DNA of 12,173 nucleotides from a bacterium (GTDB lineage: Bacteria; CSSED10-310; JAJRTK01), in NCBI GenBank assembly GCA_024278345.1, contig JAJRTK010000442.1, forward strand, positions 1-12,173, in the 5' to 3' direction. Position 1 is the first letter of the stretch, and each line of letters starts with the position of its first letter. The notes under the pieces are model-generated. The model ran no database searches and was not told where the DNA came from. It worked only from the letters and a program-made list of their open reading frames with translations. Shown here in pieces: positions 1 to 6,225 of the stretch. The translations under genes were made by a program, and so were the position numbers.

Positions 1-1
1 C

Positions 2-48
2 GCTCCCTGGCGTGGGTCTGGGAGCGGCGCTCCCAGCGGAGGTCCGGA
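2..48. repeat. Left copy of the 47-bp terminal direct repeat
   Basis: Bases 2-48 are identical, in the same orientation, to bases 12127-12173, the last 47 bases of the window. The match fails at the next base to the left: base 1 is c, whereas 12126 is g. The repeat holds a complete stem-loop (arms 18-25 and 29-36, triloop GGC) plus the 3' arm of a preceding stem. It is either the overlap of a circular molecule or two copies of a dispersed element at which an assembly stopped. Confidence 0.9.
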
Positions 49-97
49 GGCGGAGCCTCCGCCGGGTTCCAGGGCTGGAAGCCCTGGGGCTGGACCC
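18..97. repeat. Modular hairpin array, left part (three tandem triloop stems)
   Basis: Three perfect short stems follow each other. The first is CTGGGAGC (18-25), loop GGC, GCTCCCAG (29-36). The second is CGGAGGC (45-51), loop GGA, GCCTCCG (55-61). The third is CCAGGGCT (69-76), loop GGA, AGCCCTGG (80-87). Each is preceded by a GGTC/GGGTT-like spacer, so the array looks built from degenerate modules of roughly 25 bases. CTGGACCC at 90-97 would close the whole array by pairing with GGGTCCAG at 12112-12119 if the ends were joined, or with the missing left part of this copy. The function is unknown; a dispersed intergenic palindromic (REP-like) element is the closest description. Confidence 0.75.
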
Positions 98-107
98 GAA
101 GTTCACT

Positions 108-182
108 GGGTGGCCGGTGCCGACCGCAGGGAGAGTCGGCTTCGCCGACCACCGATGACCAAGGCCGGCGGGACAAAGCAGG
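108..182 (+). repeat. Flank of the hairpin array: GGGTGGCCGGTGCC, triloop stem, ATGACCAAGGCC motif
   Basis: Bases 108-121 (GGGTGGCCGGTGCC) match 13 of 14 bases of the reverse complement of 12070-12083. A stem GTCGGC (135-140), loop TTC, GCCGAC (144-149) follows; GCCGAC at 119-124 could compete for the same arm. Bases 153-168 (CGATGACCAAGGCCGG) recur exactly at 5592-5607. GACAAAGCAGG (172-182) recurs with one base missing at 5613-5622. The block lies about 100 bp ahead of the kinase start. From 183 to 279 I see only the weak upstream context of that gene. Confidence 0.65.
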
Positions 183-279
183 ATTCGCCGGCGGCCCATT
201 ATCCCGCTTTGCATGGATATCCGATGAAGAAAAGGAGGCCGGGAGTCCCCGCGGTTCGGCGCCGGCCCGGCGGGAGGCT

Positions 280-966
280 GTGGCCCTCTTCGGAAGAGGC
301 CGGCTGCGGCGAATCTGGTGGCAGGACCGGGAATGCCTTTTGAAGTGGCACTTGAGAGGCGGCTTTTTCGGCAAGCTGCACCAGGGGTTTTGGCGGCCGT
401 TCGGAAGGATCTACCGGCGTCTTGCCGCGGAAGAGCAAGCCCGGAAGGCGGGAATTATCGTTCCCATCACCGTTTGTGTCGGTTTTCGCCACTGTCCGTC
501 GGGCCGGTACGAGATTCTGTCCATCACCGAGTCCCTGACAGGTTGGCGCGACCTCCAATTGTCCGCGACGGCCCTTGACGGGAAGCTATTTGCACGGATC
601 GGCGGTATGCTCTGTTCCCTCCACGACGGAGGTGTTCATCACGGCGACCTCAACCTCAAAAATATTCTCCTTGGCCCTGATGGAGAGCTTGCTCTCGTTG
701 ATTTCGATCCAGCGGTGGCGGGCCCGCCGTTGGGGAACCGGGTGCGCCGCGAGGCTCTCATGCGTTTTCGACGTTCCATGGCGAAACATTCCCTGTCGCC
801 CTCCCTTTTTGGAAACCTGATTGCCGGGTATGATCGACCCGGTCTTTGGGGGAGAGGGGCCGAAGTCTCTTCAAGGCTTGGATTGGCCTTCCACTCCGTG
901 GGCTGGAGGCTGGCCGCTTTCTGGAACGGTGTCCGTCGAGGGCAGGGGAATGAGCAGGGGAAGTGA
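280..966 (+). CDS. LPS core kinase, Kdo kinase (KdkA/WaaP-like) family
   Basis: This is a probable sugar kinase that phosphorylates Kdo or an inner-core heptose of lipid A-core from ATP at the cytoplasmic face of the inner membrane. The 228-residue product has protein-kinase-like lipopolysaccharide kinase motifs. Lys22 lies in LLKWHLRGGFFGKL, which resembles the RHYYRGGLWGKL stretch I recall from Haemophilus KdkA. The catalytic loop is HGDLNLKNILL (121-131, Asp123), and the metal-binding motif is LVDFDPA (139-145, Asp141). The start is GTG with GGGAGG at 272-277, only 2 bases upstream, which is unusually tight. The frame stays open to base 1 without another ATG, GTG or TTG that I found between about 110 and 280, and the N terminus is shorter than KdkA, so a few residues may be missing. 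The stop overlaps the next gene, suggesting one LPS-core operon. Whether the acceptor is Kdo or heptose cannot be told. Confidence 0.82.
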   Translation: MALFGRGRLRRIWWQDRECLLKWHLRGGFFGKLHQGFWRPFGRIYRRLAAEEQARKAGIIVPITVCVGFRHCPSGRYEILSITESLTGWRDLQLSATALDGKLFARIGGMLCSLHDGGVHHGDLNLKNILLGPDGELALVDFDPAVAGPPLGNRVRREALMRFRRSMAKHSLSPSLFGNLIAGYDRPGLWGRGAEVSSRLGLAFHSVGWRLAAFWNGVRRGQGNEQGK

Positions 967-2086
967 AGAAACTTTGACGGTGGGCCAAGGATTTCGAGAT
1001 TCTTCCCCGGAACCGATTCCGGCGCTGGGATCGTCTGGAAAAACCCTCCTCATCGTGCGCCTGGGCGCCCTCGGCGATGTGATCCGAATTCTCCCCTTGG
1101 TCCGGGGCCTTCGGTGCCGGTGGAGGGCATCGACGGTTGCGTGGGCCGTGGGAGAAGCTTTGCTACCCCTGGTGAGCGCTCATCCCTCAGTGGATCGAGT
1201 CATTGGGTTTCCAAAGCTAAGGCTCTCGACTCTTCCAGCCTGGTTCCAACGACTTGGGGAGATCCGCTCTTCTCTTCGCCCCGACATTTGCCTGGATTTT
1301 CAGGGCCTGGCAAAAAGCGGCCTCATTGCTCTGGGAAGTGGAGCGACCCACCGCCTGGGACTGGGCCAAGGCCGCGCACGGGAGATGAGCTGGCTTGCAC
1401 TCCACGGTCAGAACCTCTTGCCGGGGCGGAGCCGATACGATGAAGCTCTGGATTTGGCGGGACTTGAGCCTGGAGATTGGCTAGCCGGTGCGCGGGAGCT
1501 ACGCAGGACTTGGCGGAACGACGGTTCTTCGGCGAAAGCTCTTCTCAATGGTTCGCTCCCACCCCAGGAAGCCCCCGTACGCCGTGGACTCCTTTTTCAT
1601 CCGGGTGGCTCGAAGCGAAATCTCTACAAGCGTTGGCCGCCGGCTTTCTACGCCGAGCTCGGCCGGAACCTGTCCCGACGCCTGTCCGAACCCGTGGAGA
1701 TCCAGTACGGCCCAGGGGAGCGGGAGCTCGCCAAGGAGATTGCCGGCTCTATTCCAGGGGCGGGATCCACCACAAGCGCATCACTCTTGGAGATGTTTCG
1801 GAAGCTCCAAGGGGCTCGCCTTTTCGTCGGAGGCGACACCGGTCCTCTCCACGTGGCGCTCCTTGCGGGGACCCCAGCTCTGGCCATCTACGGGCCTTCG
1901 GATCCCGCAATTTACGCGCTTCCAAGGGCGGCGCCTCACCGAGTCGTCCGGTGGCCTGTTCCCTGCGGGCCGTGCCGCAACCGGCGCTGCCGCACCCTGG
2001 ATTGTCTTCAGGCCGTCCCGCCAGCGGCGGCCGAAGCCGCCGCCATGGAGCTCCTTGAGAAAGCAGAGCGGGCTACTGGTCCATAG
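950..2086 (+). CDS. Glycosyltransferase family 9, LPS heptosyltransferase-like
   Basis: The enzyme is predicted to transfer ADP-heptose to the LPS inner core at the cytoplasmic side of the inner membrane. The 378-residue product has the GT9 hallmarks in order: N-terminal Rossmann strand LLIVRLGALGDVIRILPL (33-50; Asp43 sits where WaaC has its catalytic Asp), DFQGLAKSG (116-124), LFHPGGS (215-221) followed by YKRWP (226-230) in the second fold, and the donor-site motif GGDTGPLHVALLAGTP (294-309). A cysteine-containing tail (Cys339, 342, 347, 352) is typical of heptosyltransferases. The ATG at 950 has GAGGG at 938-942, 7 bases away; a longer open frame from 821 overlaps the kinase too far. About 30 residues precede the first strand, so a slightly later start is possible. 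It overlaps the kinase by 17 bp, supporting co-translation. WaaC-type and WaaF-type donors cannot be separated by eye. Confidence 0.88.
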   Translation: MSRGSEETLTVGQGFRDSSPEPIPALGSSGKTLLIVRLGALGDVIRILPLVRGLRCRWRASTVAWAVGEALLPLVSAHPSVDRVIGFPKLRLSTLPAWFQRLGEIRSSLRPDICLDFQGLAKSGLIALGSGATHRLGLGQGRAREMSWLALHGQNLLPGRSRYDEALDLAGLEPGDWLAGARELRRTWRNDGSSAKALLNGSLPPQEAPVRRGLLFHPGGSKRNLYKRWPPAFYAELGRNLSRRLSEPVEIQYGPGERELAKEIAGSIPGAGSTTSASLLEMFRKLQGARLFVGGDTGPLHVALLAGTPALAIYGPSDPAIYALPRAAPHRVVRWPVPCGPCRNRRCRTLDCLQAVPPAAAEAAAMELLEKAERATGP

Positions 2087-3512
2087 CACCGCCCAGGTAT
2101 TCCCAGAAGAACGACTCGTTGGCCGATTTGAAGCTTGACATGATGGCTTGCGCCGCCGGTTGCCCGCGAACCGCGGCGGGGGGCATGCGCGCCAGACGTC
2201 GTTTGACTTCCAAATACTCTGGCGAGTTTTCCACGACTCCCTGCTTGGGCGGCAGGAAGTAGCCCACCTCCCGGTCCACCGCCGCAATGCGATCCGCGTC
2301 GTTGGGGTGATCGGAGAAGAACTTGTCCAACCGTGTCTGCTTGCGGCCTCGCTCCTGGGCGAGCTTGTCGAAGAAAGTGGCGAGACCTCTGGGATTGTAT
2401 CCCGCCTTCCAGGCGTAAGTGGCGCCCAAATGGTCCGCTTCCGCTTCTCGCTTCCGCGTGCCGCCCAGAATCCAGAACTGCGTTCCCATCATGGCCAGCC
2501 CTCGGACAAGATCCTTGACTTCCCGGTTGTTACCCTTGATCTGCCCGGCCAGGATTTCTCCCGCCGCCACGGCCACCAACACTTTTCCGATGGCGGAGGT
2601 CATTCCCTCCGTCCCGTGACGGCTCGTCACGTGGGCGACCTCGTGAGCCAGCACACCGGCCAGCTCACCCTCATTTTCCGTCGCCTCGATAAGGCCGCGG
2701 TAGACGAAGACAAAGCCGCCAGGCAGCGCAAAAGCATTCAAAATGTCCGCGTCGATGACTCGAACCTGGTAGGGCACGTATGGCATGTCCGATGCCTTGA
2801 CAATTCGCTGGATCATGTTCTCCGCGTAGCTCTGCACCACCGGATCTTGCACAAGAGGATGCTGGGCCGTGCTGTTGAGCTGCTGGAAGAACTTGAGGCC
2901 CATGGAGACATCTTCGTCGAAGGAAAAGAAGTTGATTTTGCCCTTGTTGATGTTTCGCTGGCCGATTTCGTCCAGGTTGGCGAACTTGAATTTCACATCC
3001 TGGCAAGCCAAGTAGCTGTCGGGCTGCCGGAAAACAATCTGGATCCGATCCACGGCCCCCTGAAACTGGAACAAATTCCTACAATCGCCGCCTCGATCCG
3101 TATTCGTCCGGAACCTGGCGAAGTGCTTACCTTGCTTGACGATGCGGGCGTTTCCCGCCTTGCCGCCCTTCTTTGCCTTGAACTGATACTCCATGGTCCG
3201 CCGGGGAAGACCCGGTTCATCCCAATTGAACCGAATGCGAACCGCCTTGAGGTTTCTGGCCTGCTGCTGGGGAAACGAAGCCATACCGCGGCCATCTGTT
3301 TTTGCCCTGGCCACGATCTTCAAGTCCGCGCCTTTCTTGGTTTGCACCATGAGAAGAGCTTCGGTGCCTGCCACCGTCTGCCGGGTTTCGTGGTCCAGGA
3401 CGATCACGGAGACCGGAGGGATGATGAATTCTGTTGCCGCCCGGGCAGAGGCGGCCCACGATTGAATACCAAGCAGTGCGATCAGGAGTGCCGCGAACTG
3501 TTTTCGGTTCAT
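2073..3512 (-). CDS. Secreted M48-family zinc metalloprotease with N-terminal beta domain
   Basis: This is probably a periplasmic envelope protease or chaperone in the manner of BepA/LoiP. The 479-residue precursor starts with a type I signal peptide (MNRKQ, hydrophobic core, likely cleavage after ARA at 25). Residues about 31-100 look like a carboxypeptidase-regulatory-type beta sandwich (VIVLD, TVAGTEA, TDGRGMASF). Residues 100-190 have no family I recognise and contain the only two cysteines seen (144, 170), a possible disulfide. The peptidase domain runs from about 200 to 420: HEVAH (290-294; zinc ligands His290 and His294, catalytic Glu291), third-ligand motif EAEAD (356-360), and FFSDHPNDADRI (398-409). 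AAAGGAG at 3520-3526 is 7 bases from the ATG. Its 3' end overlaps the convergent GT9 gene by 14 bp. No TPR repeats follow the peptidase domain, unlike BepA. Confidence 0.88.
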   Translation of the reverse strand: MNRKQFAALLIALLGIQSWAASARAATEFIIPPVSVIVLDHETRQTVAGTEALLMVQTKKGADLKIVARAKTDGRGMASFPQQQARNLKAVRIRFNWDEPGLPRRTMEYQFKAKKGGKAGNARIVKQGKHFARFRTNTDRGGDCRNLFQFQGAVDRIQIVFRQPDSYLACQDVKFKFANLDEIGQRNINKGKINFFSFDEDVSMGLKFFQQLNSTAQHPLVQDPVVQSYAENMIQRIVKASDMPYVPYQVRVIDADILNAFALPGGFVFVYRGLIEATENEGELAGVLAHEVAHVTSRHGTEGMTSAIGKVLVAVAAGEILAGQIKGNNREVKDLVRGLAMMGTQFWILGGTRKREAEADHLGATYAWKAGYNPRGLATFFDKLAQERGRKQTRLDKFFSDHPNDADRIAAVDREVGYFLPPKQGVVENSPEYLEVKRRLARMPPAAVRGQPAAQAIMSSFKSANESFFWEYLGGAMDQ

Positions 3513-3615
3513 GGAGGGGCTCCTTTCTTCCCTTTTTCGGCTGCCGCAGCGCCGAAACTTCTTTTTTCACTCAAGGGTCGGTTTTTTCTTCTGTTCCGCT
3601 CCCGCTGCGCGCCAG

Positions 3616-3636
3616 CCGGCGCACATCACTCGCCGG
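3616..3636 (-). promoter_or_regulatory. GC-rich stem-loop in the protease 5' leader
   Basis: CCGGCG (3616-3621) and CGCCGG (3631-3636) are perfect complements around a 9-base loop. They lie between the proposed promoter at 3665-3693 and the protease start, so they would fold in the leader transcript. There is no U tract, so it is not an obvious attenuator. The rest of 3513-3792 shows no gene. Confidence 0.3.
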
Positions 3637-3664
3637 GGCAACCGAAATATCGGGCCCAAAACCG

Positions 3665-3693
3665 AGTGTAAGAGTTTCTCTTTCCACCGTCAA
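3665..3693 (-). promoter_or_regulatory. Candidate sigma-70-type promoter for the M48 protease
   Basis: Read on the minus strand, TTGACG (3693-3688) and TACACT (3670-3665) are separated by 17 bases. This matches 5 of 6 and 4 of 6 positions of the housekeeping consensus. Transcription would begin near 3658, leaving a leader of about 145 bases before the ATG. The protease then has its own promoter within the 280-bp gap downstream of the SDR gene. The evidence is sequence pattern only. Confidence 0.4.
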
Positions 3694-3792
3694 CGCACAA
3701 TCGGTGGCCCGTGAAAAATCAATCCCTCCAGCAATTGCTACAAGTCCCTCCTTATGGGGAAGAACAACTTGGTGTCCCGATGGTTGCCGGGC

Positions 3793-4530
3793 CTAAAGCC
3801 TCGCGCTTCGCCCCCCGTCCACCGCCAGAATCTGCCCGTTGATGAATTCCGGGCCGCGAAGCAAAAAGAGCACTGTGTCCGCCACTTCATCTTCTTTTCC
3901 GTAGCGCCCCATGGGGATTCGTGAACGCATCGCCACGGCCGCGGATTCCTTGAAATCGTCCGGGCCGTAGATGATTCCCGGAGCAACGGCGTTGACGCGG
4001 ATTTTGGGGGCCAATTCCAGGGAGAGGCATCGCGTGAGTGCTTCCAGAGAGGCTTTTGTCATACAGTAGTTGCTGGTTTTCGGGAGCGCCCGTTTCGCCG
4101 CGATATCCAAAAGGTTGACGATGCTCCCTCCGCGCTCCTTCATGCGCCCCGCTGCCTGCTGACAACAGAGGAACGGTGCCCGGACATTGAGTTTCCAAAG
4201 GGCGCCCAACGCACTCGGCATGACTTCCACGAAAGGCGTGCGGTCAAAGAGTGCGGCGTTGTTCACCAGGTAGTCCAGTCTTCCCGCCAGCTTGTCCAGT
4301 TCCTGGAAAAGACGCACGATCTCTTCCGGACGTTGGAGGTCTGCTCTCACACTCCATGCTTTTCCACCTTTGGCTTCAATCTGCTTCACTAGATCTTCCG
4401 CGGCTTGCCCCGAGCGATGATAATGGACCAGAATTCCACAACCATCCCGGGCGAGCCGCCGTGAGATGGCCCGGCCCAGGCGGACGGCTCCGCCGGTCAC
4501 GAGCGCCACGGCCCTTTCTTTATCATCCAT
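3793..4530 (-). CDS. Short-chain dehydrogenase, pteridine reductase (PTR1/FolM)-like
   Basis: This is a predicted cytoplasmic NADPH-dependent reductase of a pterin such as dihydrofolate or dihydromonapterin. The 245-residue protein is a classical-length SDR. The cofactor loop is TGGAVRLGRAI (12-22), and HYHRS (36-40) at the end of the second strand is the NADPH-type arginine motif usual in pteridine reductases. NNAALF (90-95) and IRVNAVAPG (177-185) are also present. The catalytic set appears to be Asp142, Tyr155 and Lys159. Asp takes the usual Ser place, and the 13- and 4-residue spacings equal those of PTR1 (Asp181, Tyr194, Lys198). The ATG at 4530 has GAGGAG at 4538-4543, 7 bases away; an upstream in-frame ATG at 4605 is rejected because it would enter the divergent LOG gene and lacks this site. 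Other SDR substrates remain possible. Confidence 0.85.
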   Translation of the reverse strand: MDDKERAVALVTGGAVRLGRAISRRLARDGCGILVHYHRSGQAAEDLVKQIEAKGGKAWSVRADLQRPEEIVRLFQELDKLAGRLDYLVNNAALFDRTPFVEVMPSALGALWKLNVRAPFLCCQQAAGRMKERGGSIVNLLDIAAKRALPKTSNYCMTKASLEALTRCLSLELAPKIRVNAVAPGIIYGPDDFKESAAVAMRSRIPMGRYGKEDEVADTVLFLLRGPEFINGQILAVDGGRSARL

Positions 4531-4596
4531 GCTCCCGCTCCTCTTTTCCTTGCCCGACTGTTGAGCGCTGCCTTCACTCACGGAGAGTCCCGTCTG
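4531..4596. promoter_or_regulatory. Divergent spacer between SDR and LOG genes
   Basis: These 66 bases separate two divergent starts and carry both ribosome-binding sites: GAGGAG on the minus strand (4538-4543) and GGAGAG on the plus strand (4582-4587). Both promoters must lie here or overlap the coding ends. I see no convincing -35/-10 pair. Confidence 0.45.
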
Positions 4597-5454
4597 ATGA
4601 ACCAAAAACTACCCGATCCGCCGGATCTGAGTCGAGTGCCATCTTTTCGCTTGGCCTTCGAAGACCTCGATTTCCTTAGGACTGATCGCCTTCGACCTGT
4701 CCGCTTTCAGCTCGAGCTCTTGAAGCCCACGGTGGTCTTGGACGAGCAAAAGGTCTACGCCACGGTCGTTCTTTTTGGAAGCGCCAGAATCTTGTCGCCT
4801 GAAGAGGCCCGGCGTCGCTTGGAAGAAGTCCGCCGCCAAGTGGAGGCCGATCCCGGGAGTGAAGTCGCTCGAAGGGCAGTCCAGCAAGCGGAACGGGCTG
4901 TCCGCACCAGCGCCTATTATGAGATTTCACGCGAATTCGCGAAAATCGTCAGCAGCCGCGCCAAAGAAGAGATGGGGTCCGAGCTTGTCATCGTCACTGG
5001 CGGCGGCCCGGGAATTATGGAGGCCGGGAATCGGGGAGCGGCGGAAGCTGGCGGGCGAAGCATCGGCCTGAGCATCTTGCTGCCAAGGGAAAACGGACCC
5101 AACCCTTATGTCAGCCCCGATCTTTGCTTCCAGTTCCACTATTTTGCCATCCGGAAGATGCACTTTCTGATGCGGGCTTTGGCCATGGTCGTCTTTCCCG
5201 GTGGTTTCGGGACGATGGACGAAATGTTCGAGCTGTTGACGCTGAGCCAAACAGGAAGAGCCGACCGGATTCCCATCGTTCTTTGCGGTACCGAGTTTTG
5301 GAGCCGTGCCATCAATTTCCAGTTCCTGGTGGATGAAGGAGTCGTTTCGGCCAAGGATCTCGATCTGTTTGTTTATGCCGACACCGCCGAGGAAATTTGG
5401 GCGCGGATTTGCGAGTTCCCCGGTCCTACACAGCCGGCGATCCGGGCGACGTAG
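4597..5454 (+). CDS. LOG-family protein (nucleotide 5'-monophosphate phosphoribohydrolase-like)
   Basis: The LOG family splits adenosine or other nucleoside monophosphates, or cytokinin ribotides in plants and some bacteria, into base and ribose 5-phosphate in the cytoplasm. The 285-residue product shows the family signatures: VVLFGSAR (57-64), TGGGPGIMEAGNRGA (134-148), RKMHF (186-190) and PGGFGTMDE (201-209), whose Gly-rich loop and Glu209 form the active site. It is longer than compact LOG proteins of about 180-200 residues because of a 50-residue N-terminal extension and a charged helical insert (about 66-115). It resembles the larger bacterial variants often misnamed lysine decarboxylase. 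The ATG at 4597 has GGAGAG at 4582-4587, 9 bases away; an in-frame TTG at 4561 lacks such a site. The exact substrate is not readable from sequence. Confidence 0.85.
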   Translation: MNQKLPDPPDLSRVPSFRLAFEDLDFLRTDRLRPVRFQLELLKPTVVLDEQKVYATVVLFGSARILSPEEARRRLEEVRRQVEADPGSEVARRAVQQAERAVRTSAYYEISREFAKIVSSRAKEEMGSELVIVTGGGPGIMEAGNRGAAEAGGRSIGLSILLPRENGPNPYVSPDLCFQFHYFAIRKMHFLMRALAMVVFPGGFGTMDEMFELLTLSQTGRADRIPIVLCGTEFWSRAINFQFLVDEGVVSAKDLDLFVYADTAEEIWARICEFPGPTQPAIRAT

Positions 5455-5464
5455 GCACGGGTCA

Positions 5465-5585
5465 CGAACCGTTTCGCCCCGGTGGGAGGAGACAAGAAAA
5501 AGACCTCCCATCGGGCCGCGGCGACCCTGTTTCCAGCCAGGGTGCCAGGGCCGGAGGCCCCGCTACCGCCTCAGAAACGGGCTCG
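5465..5585 (+). repeat. Second multi-hairpin element, closed by an outer stem
   Basis: CCGTTTC (5469-5475) and GAAACGG (5574-5580) are perfect complements, flanked by CGA and TCG that could extend the stem with a bulge. Inside lie three stems: GGTGGGAGG (5481-5489) with CCTCCCATC (5504-5512, one G-U), ACCCTG (5524-5529) with CAGGGT (5538-5543), and GGGCC (5548-5552), loop GGA, GGCCC (5556-5560). The result is a cloverleaf-like drawing with the same GGA triloop as the array at 18-97. It could be an RNA leader of the methyltransferase operon, a read-through-limiting 3' structure of the LOG gene, or a DNA repeat. There is no U tract. Confidence 0.5.
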
Positions 5586-5591
5586 ACAAAA

Positions 5592-5622
5592 CGATGACCA
5601 AGGCCGGAAAATGACAAGCAGG
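5592..5622 (+). repeat. Second copy of the ATGACCAAGGCC motif, overlapping the methyltransferase start
   Basis: CGATGACCAAGGCCGG (5592-5607) is identical to 153-168, and GACAAGCAGG (5613-5622) corresponds to 172-182 with one base fewer. The conserved block therefore spans the proposed methyltransferase start codon. Its AAGG (5600-5603), 7 bases from the ATG, is the only ribosome-binding-like sequence for that gene. Confidence 0.7.
5594..5614 (+). CDS. Possible six-codon leader peptide MTKAGK
   Basis: An ATG inside the repeated motif opens a six-codon frame (MTKAGK) whose TGA at 5612-5614 overlaps the methyltransferase ATG at 5611 as ATGA. The spacing is typical of translational coupling, so ribosomes finishing the mini-frame could restart on the methyltransferase. 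No convincing ribosome-binding site precedes it. At the left copy the same motif would start MTKAGG and run on to 343, so the peptide itself is not conserved. This is a weak proposal. Confidence 0.2.
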   Translation: MTKAGK

Positions 5623-6225
5623 GTAGAAAGAGAAGAAGCCTTCAGTGGCCGGCCCCGGGAAGATCTCCACCTCTCCGAGCCTGCCTCCAGGGAGACGGCG
5701 GCACCCAGAAAGAGGGAGTCGGTCCCGGCCCGCCTCGTGGTCCATCGACCTCGGCCCCGCCGGTTACTGGATTTCGGCTGTGGACTGTCAAGGGATGTCG
5801 CCTTCTTTCGGGAGCACGGGATCGACGCCATCGGCTATGATCCCTATTATCATCCCCGGAATCTGGAGGGCTGGAGCGGGGGGTTCGAGATGGTCACCTG
5901 CACCTATGTTCTCAACACGCTTCCACCGTTTCTTCGAGCCAGAGTGATGGACCAGATCAAGAGGTTGCTTTCTTCCGGTGGCCGGCTGGTCTTGTCCGTG
6001 AGGACTCTTTCGGACGTGGAAAGGGAACGGCGCCCCGATTGGCGTCCCGACGAAGATGGCTGGAGAACCCACCGCGGGACCTTCCAAAAGGGGTTTACCC
6101 TGGCCGGTCTCCTGGCACTCTTGGATGAAGAAGGTTTTGTTGATCCCGTGATCTTGCGGAAAGGCCACGGCCTCACCGTGGAAGCCGTCTGGCAACCGCG
6201 GCCCCAAAACGGAGAAAACGGATGA
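5611..6225 (+). CDS. Class I SAM-dependent methyltransferase, substrate unknown
   Basis: This is a predicted cytoplasmic methyltransferase of 204 residues. Motif I is LLDFGCGLSRDV (52-63), the acidic end of strand 2 is GYDPYYHP (75-82, Asp77), and the strand-4 motif is CTYVLNTLPP (97-106). LLSSGGRLVLSVR (119-131) and GTFQKGF (156-162) follow. The sequence GYDPYY plus TYVLN plus VR recalls methyltransferases found in some phages and those linked to DNA phosphorothioation, from memory and without a search; such proteins often have an RKxSxP-type segment before motif I, and RKRESVPARLV is found here at 33-43. The first 45 residues are charged and low in structure. The start lies inside a repeated block and has only AAGG as a ribosome-binding site, so it is uncertain. 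The gene overlaps the HAD gene by ATGA, indicating an operon. Confidence 0.75.
   Translation: MTSRVEREEAFSGRPREDLHLSEPASRETAAPRKRESVPARLVVHRPRPRRLLDFGCGLSRDVAFFREHGIDAIGYDPYYHPRNLEGWSGGFEMVTCTYVLNTLPPFLRARVMDQIKRLLSSGGRLVLSVRTLSDVERERRPDWRPDEDGWRTHRGTFQKGFTLAGLLALLDEEGFVDPVILRKGHGLTVEAVWQPRPQNGENG

Noticed and set aside
1-97. CRISPR array
   Set aside because: Units are palindromic and degenerate with spacers of only a few bases; there are no identical direct repeats with unique spacers and no cas genes.
110-343. 77-codon plus-strand frame including MTKAGG and MKKRR
   Set aside because: It lies over the repeat flank and the kinase start in another frame, is basic and low-complexity, and has no family match I recognise.
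2148-3671. 507-codon plus-strand open frame opposite the M48 protease
   Set aside because: It is antisense to a gene with a signal peptide and intact zinc motifs; the translation shows no domain and is a GC-rich shadow.
5469-5580. tRNA gene suggested by the cloverleaf-like drawing
   Set aside because: Arm lengths and loops are wrong: no T-loop GTTCRA, no acceptor stem of seven pairs beside an anticodon arm.
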